The notes under the pieces were generated by a model. That model worked only from the letters and a program-made list of their open reading frames with translations, was not told where the DNA came from and searched no databases. Positions 1-6,441 of a stretch of 12,428 nt of DNA are shown one piece after another; position 1 is the first letter of the stretch, and every line of letters begins with the position of its first letter. The position numbers and the translations under genes were made by a program. Source of the stretch: Nitrospina sp. (GTDB taxonomy: Bacteria; Nitrospinota; Nitrospinia; Nitrospinales; Nitrospinaceae); the NCBI GenBank assembly GCA_004357365.1, contig SMVT01000065.1, positions 1 to 12,428 of the forward strand. The letters run 5' to 3'.

Positions 1-451
1 AGACCTTTTCCAGAAAATCCCAGATGATTTCGCGGGCTTCCACAAAATAGATGAACGCCGTCAAGGCCCCCAACTCCAGCGCGGCCGCGGCGATGTTGGT
101 GTAATGGTCGGAGATGCGGGACAGCTCATTGGTCACCACCCGAATGTACTGACACCGATCGGTGCATTCGATCCCGAGCAGTTTTTCAACCGCCAGGGCA
201 AACCCGACATTGTTCATGATGGCCGAGCAGTAATTGAGCCGGTCGGTGTAGGGGAAGACGTTGGTCCAGGTGACGCTTTCGCACATTTTCTCGAAACCGC
301 GGTGCAGATAACCCACCTCGATGTAACAGTCCACTATCGTTTCACCGTCCAGCGTCAGAACGAACTTGACGGTGCCATGGGTCGCCGGGTGCGAGGGTCC
401 CATGTTGAGAACCATATGCTCGGCGTGTAAACTTTCTTTCAGATCGGACAT
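1..451 (-). CDS. nuoD: NADH-quinone oxidoreductase subunit D (complex I 49 kDa subunit), C-terminus cut by window edge
   Basis: NuoD is the quinone-site subunit of the complex I peripheral arm (Q-module), on the cytoplasmic side of the membrane. The 150 visible residues begin MSDLKESLHAEHMVLNMGP and carry family hallmarks: GPSHPATHGT at about residues 18-27 (the loop with the quinone-binding His), EVGYLHRGFEK at 45-55, YTDRLNY at 68-74 (its final Tyr lies where the quinone-contacting Tyr sits in the family) and a FALAVEKLLGIE segment just after. The reading frame is open to base 2, so roughly 250 or more residues lie outside the window. The ATG at 451 follows the nuoG stop by 17 bases, with only a weak AGGA upstream, which suggests co-transcription and perhaps coupling with nuoG. 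NuoD here is not fused to NuoC and is not preceded by nuoC, unlike the usual nuoABCD order. The identification is secure; only the gene order is unusual. Confidence 0.95.
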   Translation of the reverse strand, partial: MSDLKESLHAEHMVLNMGPSHPATHGTVKFVLTLDGETIVDCYIEVGYLHRGFEKMCESVTWTNVFPYTDRLNYCSAIMNNVGFALAVEKLLGIECTDRCQYIRVVTNELSRISDHYTNIAAAALELGALTAFIYFVEAREIIWDFLEKV

Positions 452-468
452 GGTGTGTCTCGCGTTTC

Positions 469-3102
469 CTAACCCTGCCTATTGATACGGACCGGGATGA
501 GCCCCGGGTCCCCGTTTCTCAGTTTGTTGATCGGCACGTTCACCCAGTTTTTGGGCACATAGACGACGCCCGGAGTGGTGCGGTTGGTGACCGCCACCGG
601 GATATCCAGAAAATCGGTTTCCGATTTGATGCGGATCAAATCACCCGACTGGATAGCCATCGCCTGGGCATCCTCGTGGCTGATTTCCGCCACGCAGTCG
701 GGTCCGATGTCCACTAGCGCCTTGGCATAATGCGTGTAACTCCCGATATGGAACATGTGGTTGTTGGTGATCAGCTTCATCGGAAAGCCCTGAGAGGCTT
801 CTTCCGGGGTGACGGCTTCGGTAACGGCAAACTCCGGTTGGGTTCCGGATTCCGTGGGCGCCCACTGACTCGATTTTTTACCGGGGAACATTCCCTGATA
901 ACAGGTTGCGGCCCGTTCGATTTCCTTCTGAACCTCCCGCACGGAGGTGTGGGTGAACGGTTTGTCGAGAGCCTGCGCCAAGTCGCAGAAAATGTCAAAA
1001 TCGGGGCGCGACTGGCCTTCGGGAAGCACCGCTGTCGCCACGCGCTGAACGTGGCGCGTCATATTGGTGAAGGTCCCCTCCTTCTCGGCATAGGAACCGG
1101 TGGGCAACACGATATCCGCGAGGCTCGCCGTTTCCGTCATGTAGATGTCTTGAACCACCAGGAAGGGCACCGTTTTGAGGCCGTCTTTGACCACCGACGC
1201 ACTGCGGCTGGAATGGCAGGGGTCTTCGCCGGTAATATACAGCATTTTGATATGGCCCTGGGAGCAGTTTTCCCAGAGATTTGCGACCAGGTTGGGCTGA
1301 TCCAGTTTGTCCAGTTTGCCGGTATTCCAGGATTGCGACAGGGTGGAGAGGGCCTTGGCGTCGGTGATCGTCCGGTATCCCGGAAGATACTCCGGAACCA
1401 TTCCCATATCGTTGACGCCCTGCGAGTTGCAATGCTCGCGCGGCGGATAGATGTTGACACTGCCTTCGCCGCCGTGATGCAGAAGCAGACTGAGATTGAG
1501 CAGGGCGTTGAGAATGGCTTCGCCCTGGCCGGTATCGATGATATCGTTGCCGATCAGAATGAACCGGTCAGCCTTGCGTCCCAACCGCTCCGCGGCCCGC
1601 ACCAGAACGGAATCTTCCAGTCCGGTGATCTTCTGGACATGCTCCGCGGTGTACGGGGATAACGAGTTGACGAAATCGTCGTAGTTGGGCAGGGCTTCCT
1701 TGGTTTTGGCGGTATCGATGAGTTGGTTGTCGATCAGGATACGGCTGATCCGGTTCGCCACAAACGCGTCGGTTTCCGGCGTGTAGGTCATCCGCACTTC
1801 CACCCGCGATTCGTGCCGGAATTCTACGTTGCGCGGATTGGCGATCAGGATATCCGTTCCCGTGAAAATGACGCCCTTGCGGATGGAGTTGCCGGCCACC
1901 GGATATTCGGATGGAATATCGGTGTTGAACAGCAGGACCACGTCGGCTTCCTCCAGCTCGGTGATGGGTTTGGAGACGATCCCGCCTTCAAAACACTTCT
2001 GCTGGAACTGATTCACGTACGGTGCGCGCAAGTGATTCAGGTTGGTGACTTGGTTGGACCCGATGACGCCCCGGAAAAGTTTCTGGAGCAGATAATTTTC
2101 CTCGTTGGTCAGCTTTTCGCCGCCGACGGCCGCCACGCTGGCGGGACCGTTGCGGTTCACCGTGGTGGTGATGCGCTCGGCGATGGTTTGAATGGCTTCG
2201 TCCCAGCCGATTTCCTTGAATTCGCCGCCGACGTTGAGCAACGGAGTCTGCAGGCGCTTTTTGTTTTGCACCATGCCGTGGCCGAATCGTCCTTTGGCAC
2301 ACAGGTTGCCCTCATTGATGCCGAGGCCCAGGGTTTCGTCGCCTTCGATGCGGGCGAGTTGGCCCTTTCTGGTTTCCAGCTTGATAGTGCATCCCCATGA
2401 GCAGAAGTTGCAGGTGGTGAGCGTGTTGTTGAACATGTTGGCCAGCCCCCGTGCTTGGGAGGTCATGTCCAACAGCGCGCCGGTTGGGCAGATGGTGATG
2501 CATTGTCCGCAGAATTCACAGTCCAAAGGCTCTTCGTTGGCGGTGCCGATGGTGATCTTGTAACCCCGCTTGTGGTAATCCAAAGCCTGCACGCCCTGGG
2601 TTTCGTCGCAGATGCGGACGCACATGCCGCACATGATGCAACGGTTGAGATAAAACTCGATGATGGGATTGGTCTTGATGCTCGGTTCGTTGCGCCGGGC
2701 GATTTCAAAGCGTCCGCTGTGCATGAGCAGGGCGTCGGTATTATCCTGCAACGGACACACCCCGGATTTGTCGCAAATGGGGCAGTCCAGTGGATGTTCC
2801 ACCAACAGCATTTCCAGACAGGACTTGTTGTAGCGGTCGGTTTCCTCGGTATTGGTCCGCACCGCCATGCCTTCGGCGATGGGCTGGGTGCAGGAATACA
2901 CCAGTTCCTTGTTGCCGTCGACCACGGTTTCCACCATGCAGGTCCGGCAGGCCGCGAAGGGTTTGAGTTTCGGACTGGAACACAGATTGGTTATGAAGAT
3001 GCCCTCACGTTTGGCGGCGTCCAGAATCACCGTTCCCTCGGGGGCGGTGATGGGTTGACCATTGAGCGTGAAGTGGATCGATTGTTTGACAACGGTGCTC
3101 AT
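469..3102 (-). CDS. nuoG: NADH-quinone oxidoreductase subunit G (75 kDa-type Fe-S/molybdopterin-fold subunit)
   Basis: This 877-residue protein has the complex I NuoG architecture and would pass electrons through Fe-S clusters toward the Q-module. Seen in order: a [2Fe-2S] plant-type ferredoxin domain with C41, C52, C55, C71; the His-Cys motif H103, C107, C110, C116 (HPLDCPICDKSGVCPLQ, N5); a two-cluster ferredoxin segment C155, C158, C161, C165 and C195, C198, C201, C205; then the N7-type C231, C234, C238, C268 leading into a molybdopterin-oxidoreductase fold (about 225-720) and a C-terminal dinucleotide-binding-type domain (about 773-870). TNEENYLLQK (332-341) is typical of the formate-dehydrogenase superfamily, but the following site where catalytic Cys/SeCys would sit reads HLRAPYV (about 357-363), so molybdenum catalysis is unlikely. 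The full ferredoxin cysteine set resembles NAD-dependent formate dehydrogenase and [FeFe]-hydrogenase subunits. The neighbours nuoE (33 bases upstream) and nuoD (17 bases downstream) favour complex I over formate dehydrogenase. Confidence 0.92.
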   Translation of the reverse strand: MSTVVKQSIHFTLNGQPITAPEGTVILDAAKREGIFITNLCSSPKLKPFAACRTCMVETVVDGNKELVYSCTQPIAEGMAVRTNTEETDRYNKSCLEMLLVEHPLDCPICDKSGVCPLQDNTDALLMHSGRFEIARRNEPSIKTNPIIEFYLNRCIMCGMCVRICDETQGVQALDYHKRGYKITIGTANEEPLDCEFCGQCITICPTGALLDMTSQARGLANMFNNTLTTCNFCSWGCTIKLETRKGQLARIEGDETLGLGINEGNLCAKGRFGHGMVQNKKRLQTPLLNVGGEFKEIGWDEAIQTIAERITTTVNRNGPASVAAVGGEKLTNEENYLLQKLFRGVIGSNQVTNLNHLRAPYVNQFQQKCFEGGIVSKPITELEEADVVLLFNTDIPSEYPVAGNSIRKGVIFTGTDILIANPRNVEFRHESRVEVRMTYTPETDAFVANRISRILIDNQLIDTAKTKEALPNYDDFVNSLSPYTAEHVQKITGLEDSVLVRAAERLGRKADRFILIGNDIIDTGQGEAILNALLNLSLLLHHGGEGSVNIYPPREHCNSQGVNDMGMVPEYLPGYRTITDAKALSTLSQSWNTGKLDKLDQPNLVANLWENCSQGHIKMLYITGEDPCHSSRSASVVKDGLKTVPFLVVQDIYMTETASLADIVLPTGSYAEKEGTFTNMTRHVQRVATAVLPEGQSRPDFDIFCDLAQALDKPFTHTSVREVQKEIERAATCYQGMFPGKKSSQWAPTESGTQPEFAVTEAVTPEEASQGFPMKLITNNHMFHIGSYTHYAKALVDIGPDCVAEISHEDAQAMAIQSGDLIRIKSETDFLDIPVAVTNRTTPGVVYVPKNWVNVPINKLRNGDPGLIPVRINRQG

Positions 3103-3114
3103 AACGGATAGGAG

Positions 3115-3120
3115 CTCCTC
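3115..3120 (-). promoter_or_regulatory. Shine-Dalgarno of nuoG
   Basis: On the minus strand GAGGAG lies 12 bases upstream of the nuoG ATG at 3102. It is the only strong Shine-Dalgarno match among the starts visible in this window. It is partly inside a short GGAGCTCC palindrome (3111-3118), which could pair with itself and mask the site. Confidence 0.5.
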
Positions 3121-3135
3121 GGTTTCATTTTCAAA

Positions 3136-3675
3136 TTAAAGCGAGTAATTTTCGCAGATTGGGATGGTTTTTTCGGGGTCGATGTTGCCGTAGGAATCGT
3201 CTCCGATAATGGCCATGGGGGCGGCACCGCAGTTGCCCAGACAGGAGGCGAATTCCAGCGTGAACAGCTTGGTTGCATCCGTTTCACCCTGCCCGATGTT
3301 GTATTTCTCCTTCAGTTTCTCGGCCATGATGGGCGCCCCTTTTACGAAACAGGCGGTTCCGTAACATAATCTGTAAATATATTTTCCCGGCTCGCTCATC
3401 CGGTACTGGTGATAAAAGGAGATCACCCCAAAAATTTCCGCCCGCGTGATTTTTAATTCCCGCATGACGAGTTCGATCACTTCCTCCGGAAGATATCGAA
3501 ATTCATTCTGGATTTTGCTCAACAGGGGAAGCAGAAACTGACGCGACCGGCTCGGGAAACTGTCCAGAATTCTGCAGACCGTGTCCATACAAATCTTTTT
3601 TTCTTCCGGAGCGGTTTCGGTGGCGGTTTCTTCCGGAACGGTTTCCGGTGTGCTTTCGTTCTCTGGGTTATCCAT
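3136..3675 (-). CDS. nuoE: NADH-quinone oxidoreductase subunit E (24 kDa-type thioredoxin-like [2Fe-2S] protein)
   Basis: NuoE normally partners NuoF in the NADH-dehydrogenase module of complex I and carries the off-path N1a [2Fe-2S] cluster. The 179-residue protein has the N-terminal helical bundle (LLPLLSKIQNEFRYLPEEVI, about 48-67, with ITRAEIFGVISFYHQYR at about 76-92) and the thioredoxin-like fold with all four cluster ligands: C104 and C109 (C-x4-C) and C145 and C149 (CLGNC). The first 27 or so residues are a Glu/Thr/Pro-rich acidic tail without homology to the core. An internal ATG (residue 30, base 3588) is a possible alternative start and has a GGAAG stretch upstream, whereas the ATG at 3675 has no clear Shine-Dalgarno. 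Residues 1-29 are therefore less certain. It is the first gene behind the promoter at 3784-3813 and is followed by nuoG after 33 bases. No nuoF is present between them. Confidence 0.92.
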   Translation of the reverse strand: MDNPENESTPETVPEETATETAPEEKKICMDTVCRILDSFPSRSRQFLLPLLSKIQNEFRYLPEEVIELVMRELKITRAEIFGVISFYHQYRMSEPGKYIYRLCYGTACFVKGAPIMAEKLKEKYNIGQGETDATKLFTLEFASCLGNCGAAPMAIIGDDSYGNIDPEKTIPICENYSL

Positions 3676-3709
3676 GGAAATGTTCCAAAGTCAGGGTTTG
3701 TCGGGTATC

Positions 3710-3729
3710 GGGAGTTTGCAGAGACTCCC
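3710..3729 (-). promoter_or_regulatory. Hairpin in the nuoE leader
   Basis: GGGAGTTT (3710-3717) pairs with AGACTCCC (3722-3729), with one G-T wobble, around a GCAG tetraloop. It lies between the predicted promoter and the nuoE start, 34 bases from the ATG, so it would form in the mRNA leader. No U-run follows it on the minus strand, so it is not a standard terminator. It could stabilise the mRNA or affect translation; its role is unknown. Confidence 0.4.
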
Positions 3730-3783
3730 AATTTTACAAGGGTATCCGGGTTCCAACTATATCAAATCCCAAATGAAATCCGA

Positions 3784-3813
3784 AGTATAAAGGGGGGGTC
3801 CGGGAACTGTCAA
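3784..3813 (-). promoter_or_regulatory. Sigma-70-type promoter for the nuoE-nuoG-nuoD operon
   Basis: Reading the minus strand, a perfect -35 TTGACA (3808-3813) is separated by 18 bases from a -10 TATACT (3784-3789, five of six consensus bases). The spacer contains a run of seven C. Transcription would begin near 3777 and leave a leader of about 100 bases before nuoE. This is the best promoter match noticed in the window, and it sits exactly where the new operon should begin. Confidence 0.7.
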
Positions 3814-3842
3814 CTTAAATATAAGAATGGGAAAACACCCGT

Positions 3843-3865
3843 GGCCGGTTGCCGCAACACCGGCC
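3843..3865 (-). terminator. Possible terminator between the TPR gene and nuoE promoter
   Basis: GGCCGGT (3843-3849) and ACCGGCC (3859-3865) form a 7-bp GC-rich stem with a 9-base loop that can pair further in an alternative form (GTTG/CAAC). On the minus strand the stem is followed by ACGGGTGTTTTCCC, a weak U-tract. It sits about 160 bases past the TPR stop and just upstream of the -35 box at 3808-3813, which is a sensible place to end the upstream transcript. Confidence 0.35.
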
Positions 3866-3920
3866 CAAGGCGGCATAACTACAAATAATTGAAGGGGTTC
3901 CAGCAGAGGGAGGAAAATGT

Positions 3921-3941
3921 GGAGGGGAGTCACGCCCCTCC
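3921..3941 (-). terminator. GC-rich hairpin downstream of the TPR gene
   Basis: GGAGGGG (3921-3927) and CCCCTCC (3935-3941) form a perfect 7-bp stem with a 7-base loop. On the minus strand it is followed by ACATTTTCC, so a short U-run begins a few bases after the stem. This fits a weak intrinsic terminator for the TPR transcript or a 3'-end-stabilising hairpin. Confidence 0.4.
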
Positions 3942-3951
3942 GAGACCGGGC

Positions 3952-3982
3952 TTTTGGAAACCTGCGGCGACCCGTTCCAAAA
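3952..3982 (-). other. Inverted repeat just after the TPR gene
   Basis: TTTTGGAA (3952-3959) is an exact inverted repeat of TTCCAAAA (3975-3982) with a 15-base spacer. It starts about 40 bases past the TPR stop. No U-run follows on the minus strand, though an eight-T run precedes it (3996-4003). It may be a 3'-UTR structure or a protein-binding palindrome; the sequence alone does not decide. Confidence 0.3.
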
Positions 3983-4023
3983 CAATGAGAGGTTGAAAAA
4001 AAAGAACGTCTAAACCGGGGAAT

Positions 4024-6294
4024 TCAGTCTTCCAGAATCGGTACCGGGATGGAAGGAGCCGGCGGGGTGGCCACCGGCACCGGCGACGGACCCCCGATCC
4101 GCGCCTGCCGCAACTTCAACCGGGCTCCCGAGTGGCCGGGATTGAACCTGAGGGCTTCCTGGTACGACTCAATAGCCAGCGGCATGCGGTCCATTCCTTG
4201 ATAGGCCCATCCCCGGGCAAAATGGGCTTCCGGATTGTTCGGGTTGCGGCTGATCGCCCGGCGCAACACTGCCAGGGCTTCGTAAAACCGTTTTTCCTCA
4301 ATGAGCGACCAGACCAGGCTGAGGTGGATGCGTTCTCCCTTGTGTTTTATTTTCAGGGCAGACTGAAAAACCCGGATGGCCTCGCTGCGCCGTCCCATCA
4401 ATTCCAACAGCAGGCCGAGCCGGTAGCGCGCTTTCAGGTAATTGGGTTGCAGTTCAATGGCCTTGATATAAGCATTGAGGGCCGTTTCGTGCCGCCCGAC
4501 GGTGGTGTTGACTTTCCCCAGCTCGTAATAAATATGAGCGCTTTTGGGGGCCCGTTGCAGAATCCTGTGGTAGGCCTCGATGGCATCCTCGTAGCGTTTT
4601 AATTTCATGAAAATCGTTCCCAGGTGGAGCCAGATCTTCTGGTTGTTCGGGTCTGCCTCCAAAGCATTTTTATAAGGGGCGATGGCTTCCTCATGTTTGC
4701 CGAGCCGCAGGTAATTTTCCGCCATCAGCAGATGCAGCCGGGTATTTTTGGGGTCGCGCTCGATGACTTTTTTCAGGTACCGCAGGGCGTCGTTCGGCTG
4801 GTTCAGCTGGGTGTAGGCGATGCCCAGGCCGAACTCCGCATTGCCCAGGCCGGGATTGAGTTCCAGTGCCTTCAGGTAGGGCTCCGTAGCCTTCCGGTAG
4901 TGCCGCAATTTGAGATGGGCTTCCCCGAGGTAAAAATAGGCCCAGGCGGTTTTGGGATTCAACCGGATCGATTCATGCAGCGCCGGCATCGCTTCCCGGA
5001 AACTTCCCAGAAACAGGTGGGCCTTGCCCAGTTGAAACCAGAGATTCGCCGATTTGGGTTTGTGTTTTAAAACCTGCTGGAGTCTCTGAACCGCACCCTG
5101 GAAATTCCGTGAATGCAGGTAAGCGATGGCCAGCTGTTCCCGGGTGTCCCGGTTGAGCGGTTGGATGTTCAGCGCCGCTTCGAAGGCCTTGGCGGCCTGG
5201 TCGTATTGCTTCAGGCGGAAATGGATGCGGCCCAGCCGGTAATAGGCGCGGGACTGTTTAGGGTCGATAACGACCACCCGGCCGTACTCCCCCGCCGCCT
5301 GCTCCAGGTCGTTCAGTTTTTCGAACGATTGCGCCAGCTTGAAATGCGCGCGCTGATGGTTGTCGTCCAGGCGGAGGGCCTCCTGAAAATATTTGCGGGC
5401 GCCGGCATAATCGTTCCGGGCGAGGTGCGCCTGCCCCAGAAGGAAAAAAGCCTCGGCGCTGTTCGGACGAATCCGGACCAATTGCTCAAAGCGCTTGAGC
5501 GCCTTGGGGTGTTGTCCGAGGCCCAGATAAATGCGGCCGAGGTATTCCAGCGCGGCATCGTCCTTCGGGTAGACCCGTAACGCGTCTTCCAGGAAGGGCA
5601 GAGCCTTGCGGGGTTTTCCCTGTTTGAAATAAATCCGCCCGATCCCGGAATAAGCCCGGTAAAAATTAGCGTCGAGATCCAGCGTCTGCCGGTATTCCTC
5701 CAGCGCGCGCCGGACCTGATTGGTTTTTTCGAAACTCCATCCCAGGGCGTACAGCCATTCCGGTTGCAGGGGACTCAAATTAAGCGCTTTTTCGTATTGA
5801 GCGATGGCGCGTTTGTGACTCCTCTGCGCGGCATAGGTCTTTCCCAGGGCAAAATACGGTTCGCTGAGGTTCGGGCTCAGCCGGATGGCTTCTTTCAAAT
5901 GATCGATCGCCTCCGGATACCGCTGCATGATGCGGTAAGTATCGCCCAATCCGTACTGAGCTTCCGGGTAATAGGGGTCCAGCCGGATGGCCTCGAGATA
6001 CGCCGCCGCCGCCGGGTTGAAGCGCTTCAGGGCCTGGCGGCTTGCGCCGATTTCGTAATAGGCCGCCGGGAACAGCGGTTCCAGTTTTAAAACCTCCTCG
6101 AACTCCTTGATGGCTTCTTCATAAAGTCCCATCTGCCGGTACGCGCGGCCCAGTCCGTAATGCGCGATATGATCCTGAGGATCGGCCTTGAGCGCGGCCT
6201 TGTATTCGTCGATTCGCAGAAAATCCGCGATGGCAGGCACCGGCAGGAGCCAGAGCAGGATCATCAGAAGAGGGAGTGTGGCTTTAATTTTCAT
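4024..6294 (-). CDS. Secreted tetratricopeptide-repeat protein with about 20 TPR units
   Basis: The protein is 756 residues from the ATG at 6294. It starts with a typical Sec signal peptide, MKIKATLPLLMILLWLLPVP then AIA before Asp24 (likely cut after residue 23), with no lipobox, so it should be periplasmic or exported. From about residue 41 to 721 it is an unbroken array of about 20 repeats of 34 residues with the TPR signature (small residue at LG, Tyr, Gly-x-Tyr, Ala, and a terminal Pro such as LNP or LDP). A short Pro-rich tail (about 734-756) ends in PILED. No enzyme domain is seen, so a scaffold or complex-assembly role is inferred, with partners unknown. Upstream in-frame starts exist (ATG at 6336, TTG at 6351), but they place a polar stretch before the signal peptide. 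No clear Shine-Dalgarno precedes any of them. It lies alone between mltG and the nuo promoter. Confidence 0.85.
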   Translation of the reverse strand: MKIKATLPLLMILLWLLPVPAIADFLRIDEYKAALKADPQDHIAHYGLGRAYRQMGLYEEAIKEFEEVLKLEPLFPAAYYEIGASRQALKRFNPAAAAYLEAIRLDPYYPEAQYGLGDTYRIMQRYPEAIDHLKEAIRLSPNLSEPYFALGKTYAAQRSHKRAIAQYEKALNLSPLQPEWLYALGWSFEKTNQVRRALEEYRQTLDLDANFYRAYSGIGRIYFKQGKPRKALPFLEDALRVYPKDDAALEYLGRIYLGLGQHPKALKRFEQLVRIRPNSAEAFFLLGQAHLARNDYAGARKYFQEALRLDDNHQRAHFKLAQSFEKLNDLEQAAGEYGRVVVIDPKQSRAYYRLGRIHFRLKQYDQAAKAFEAALNIQPLNRDTREQLAIAYLHSRNFQGAVQRLQQVLKHKPKSANLWFQLGKAHLFLGSFREAMPALHESIRLNPKTAWAYFYLGEAHLKLRHYRKATEPYLKALELNPGLGNAEFGLGIAYTQLNQPNDALRYLKKVIERDPKNTRLHLLMAENYLRLGKHEEAIAPYKNALEADPNNQKIWLHLGTIFMKLKRYEDAIEAYHRILQRAPKSAHIYYELGKVNTTVGRHETALNAYIKAIELQPNYLKARYRLGLLLELMGRRSEAIRVFQSALKIKHKGERIHLSLVWSLIEEKRFYEALAVLRRAISRNPNNPEAHFARGWAYQGMDRMPLAIESYQEALRFNPGHSGARLKLRQARIGGPSPVPVATPPAPSIPVPILED

Positions 6295-6441
6295 GGGTTT
6301 TCGGGATAGAGGGTTATGGTTTCTTATCGACCCCATGAGGAAAAAAAACAAGCTCTGAAACTAAAAATTACCGACGGGAAAAAATAATCTAATACCTGAT
6401 AAAAATATCATTAACTGCTGAATATTTAATAATTTTTAGGT
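6295..6441. other. AT-rich intergenic region upstream of the TPR gene
   Basis: This gap is far more AT-rich than the flanking genes. On the minus strand it contains long A/T runs, a small TGATA/TATCA hairpin (6397-6410) soon after the mltG stop and an eight-T tract (6341-6348). Several weak -10-like hexamers occur (for example TAGATT), but no well-spaced -35/-10 pair stands out. It probably holds the TPR gene promoter and possibly the end of the mltG operon, but I cannot place either precisely. Confidence 0.35.

Larger units (their letters stand above)
3676..4023. other. 348-base intergenic region between the TPR gene and nuoE
   Basis: No convincing gene is present on either strand. From right to left it holds a T-rich run (minus strand), three inverted repeats that could end or protect the TPR transcript, the nuo promoter, and the nuoE leader hairpin; each is listed separately. 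It therefore reads as a terminator-plus-promoter boundary dividing the window into two transcription units. Confidence 0.6.

Noticed and set aside
104..430. Plus-strand open frame opposite the visible nuoD segment
   Set aside because: The minus strand encodes a clear NuoD with all hallmark motifs here, so the plus-strand frame is a shadow.
730..1662. 310-codon open frame on the plus strand opposite nuoG
   Set aside because: It lies wholly antisense to a well-supported nuoG. Its product has no recognisable motif, and such frames are common in GC-rich codon usage.
469..3102. Calling this protein a catalytic formate dehydrogenase or [FeFe]-hydrogenase subunit
   Set aside because: The cluster set is similar, but the Mo-ligand position is lost (HLRAPYV), hydrogenase H-cluster motifs are not seen, and nuoE and nuoD flank it.
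6295..6351. Longer TPR protein starting at TTG 6351 or ATG 6336
   Set aside because: The signal peptide begins cleanly at the ATG at 6294. The extra residues add a polar stretch before it, with no Shine-Dalgarno support. Not fully excluded.
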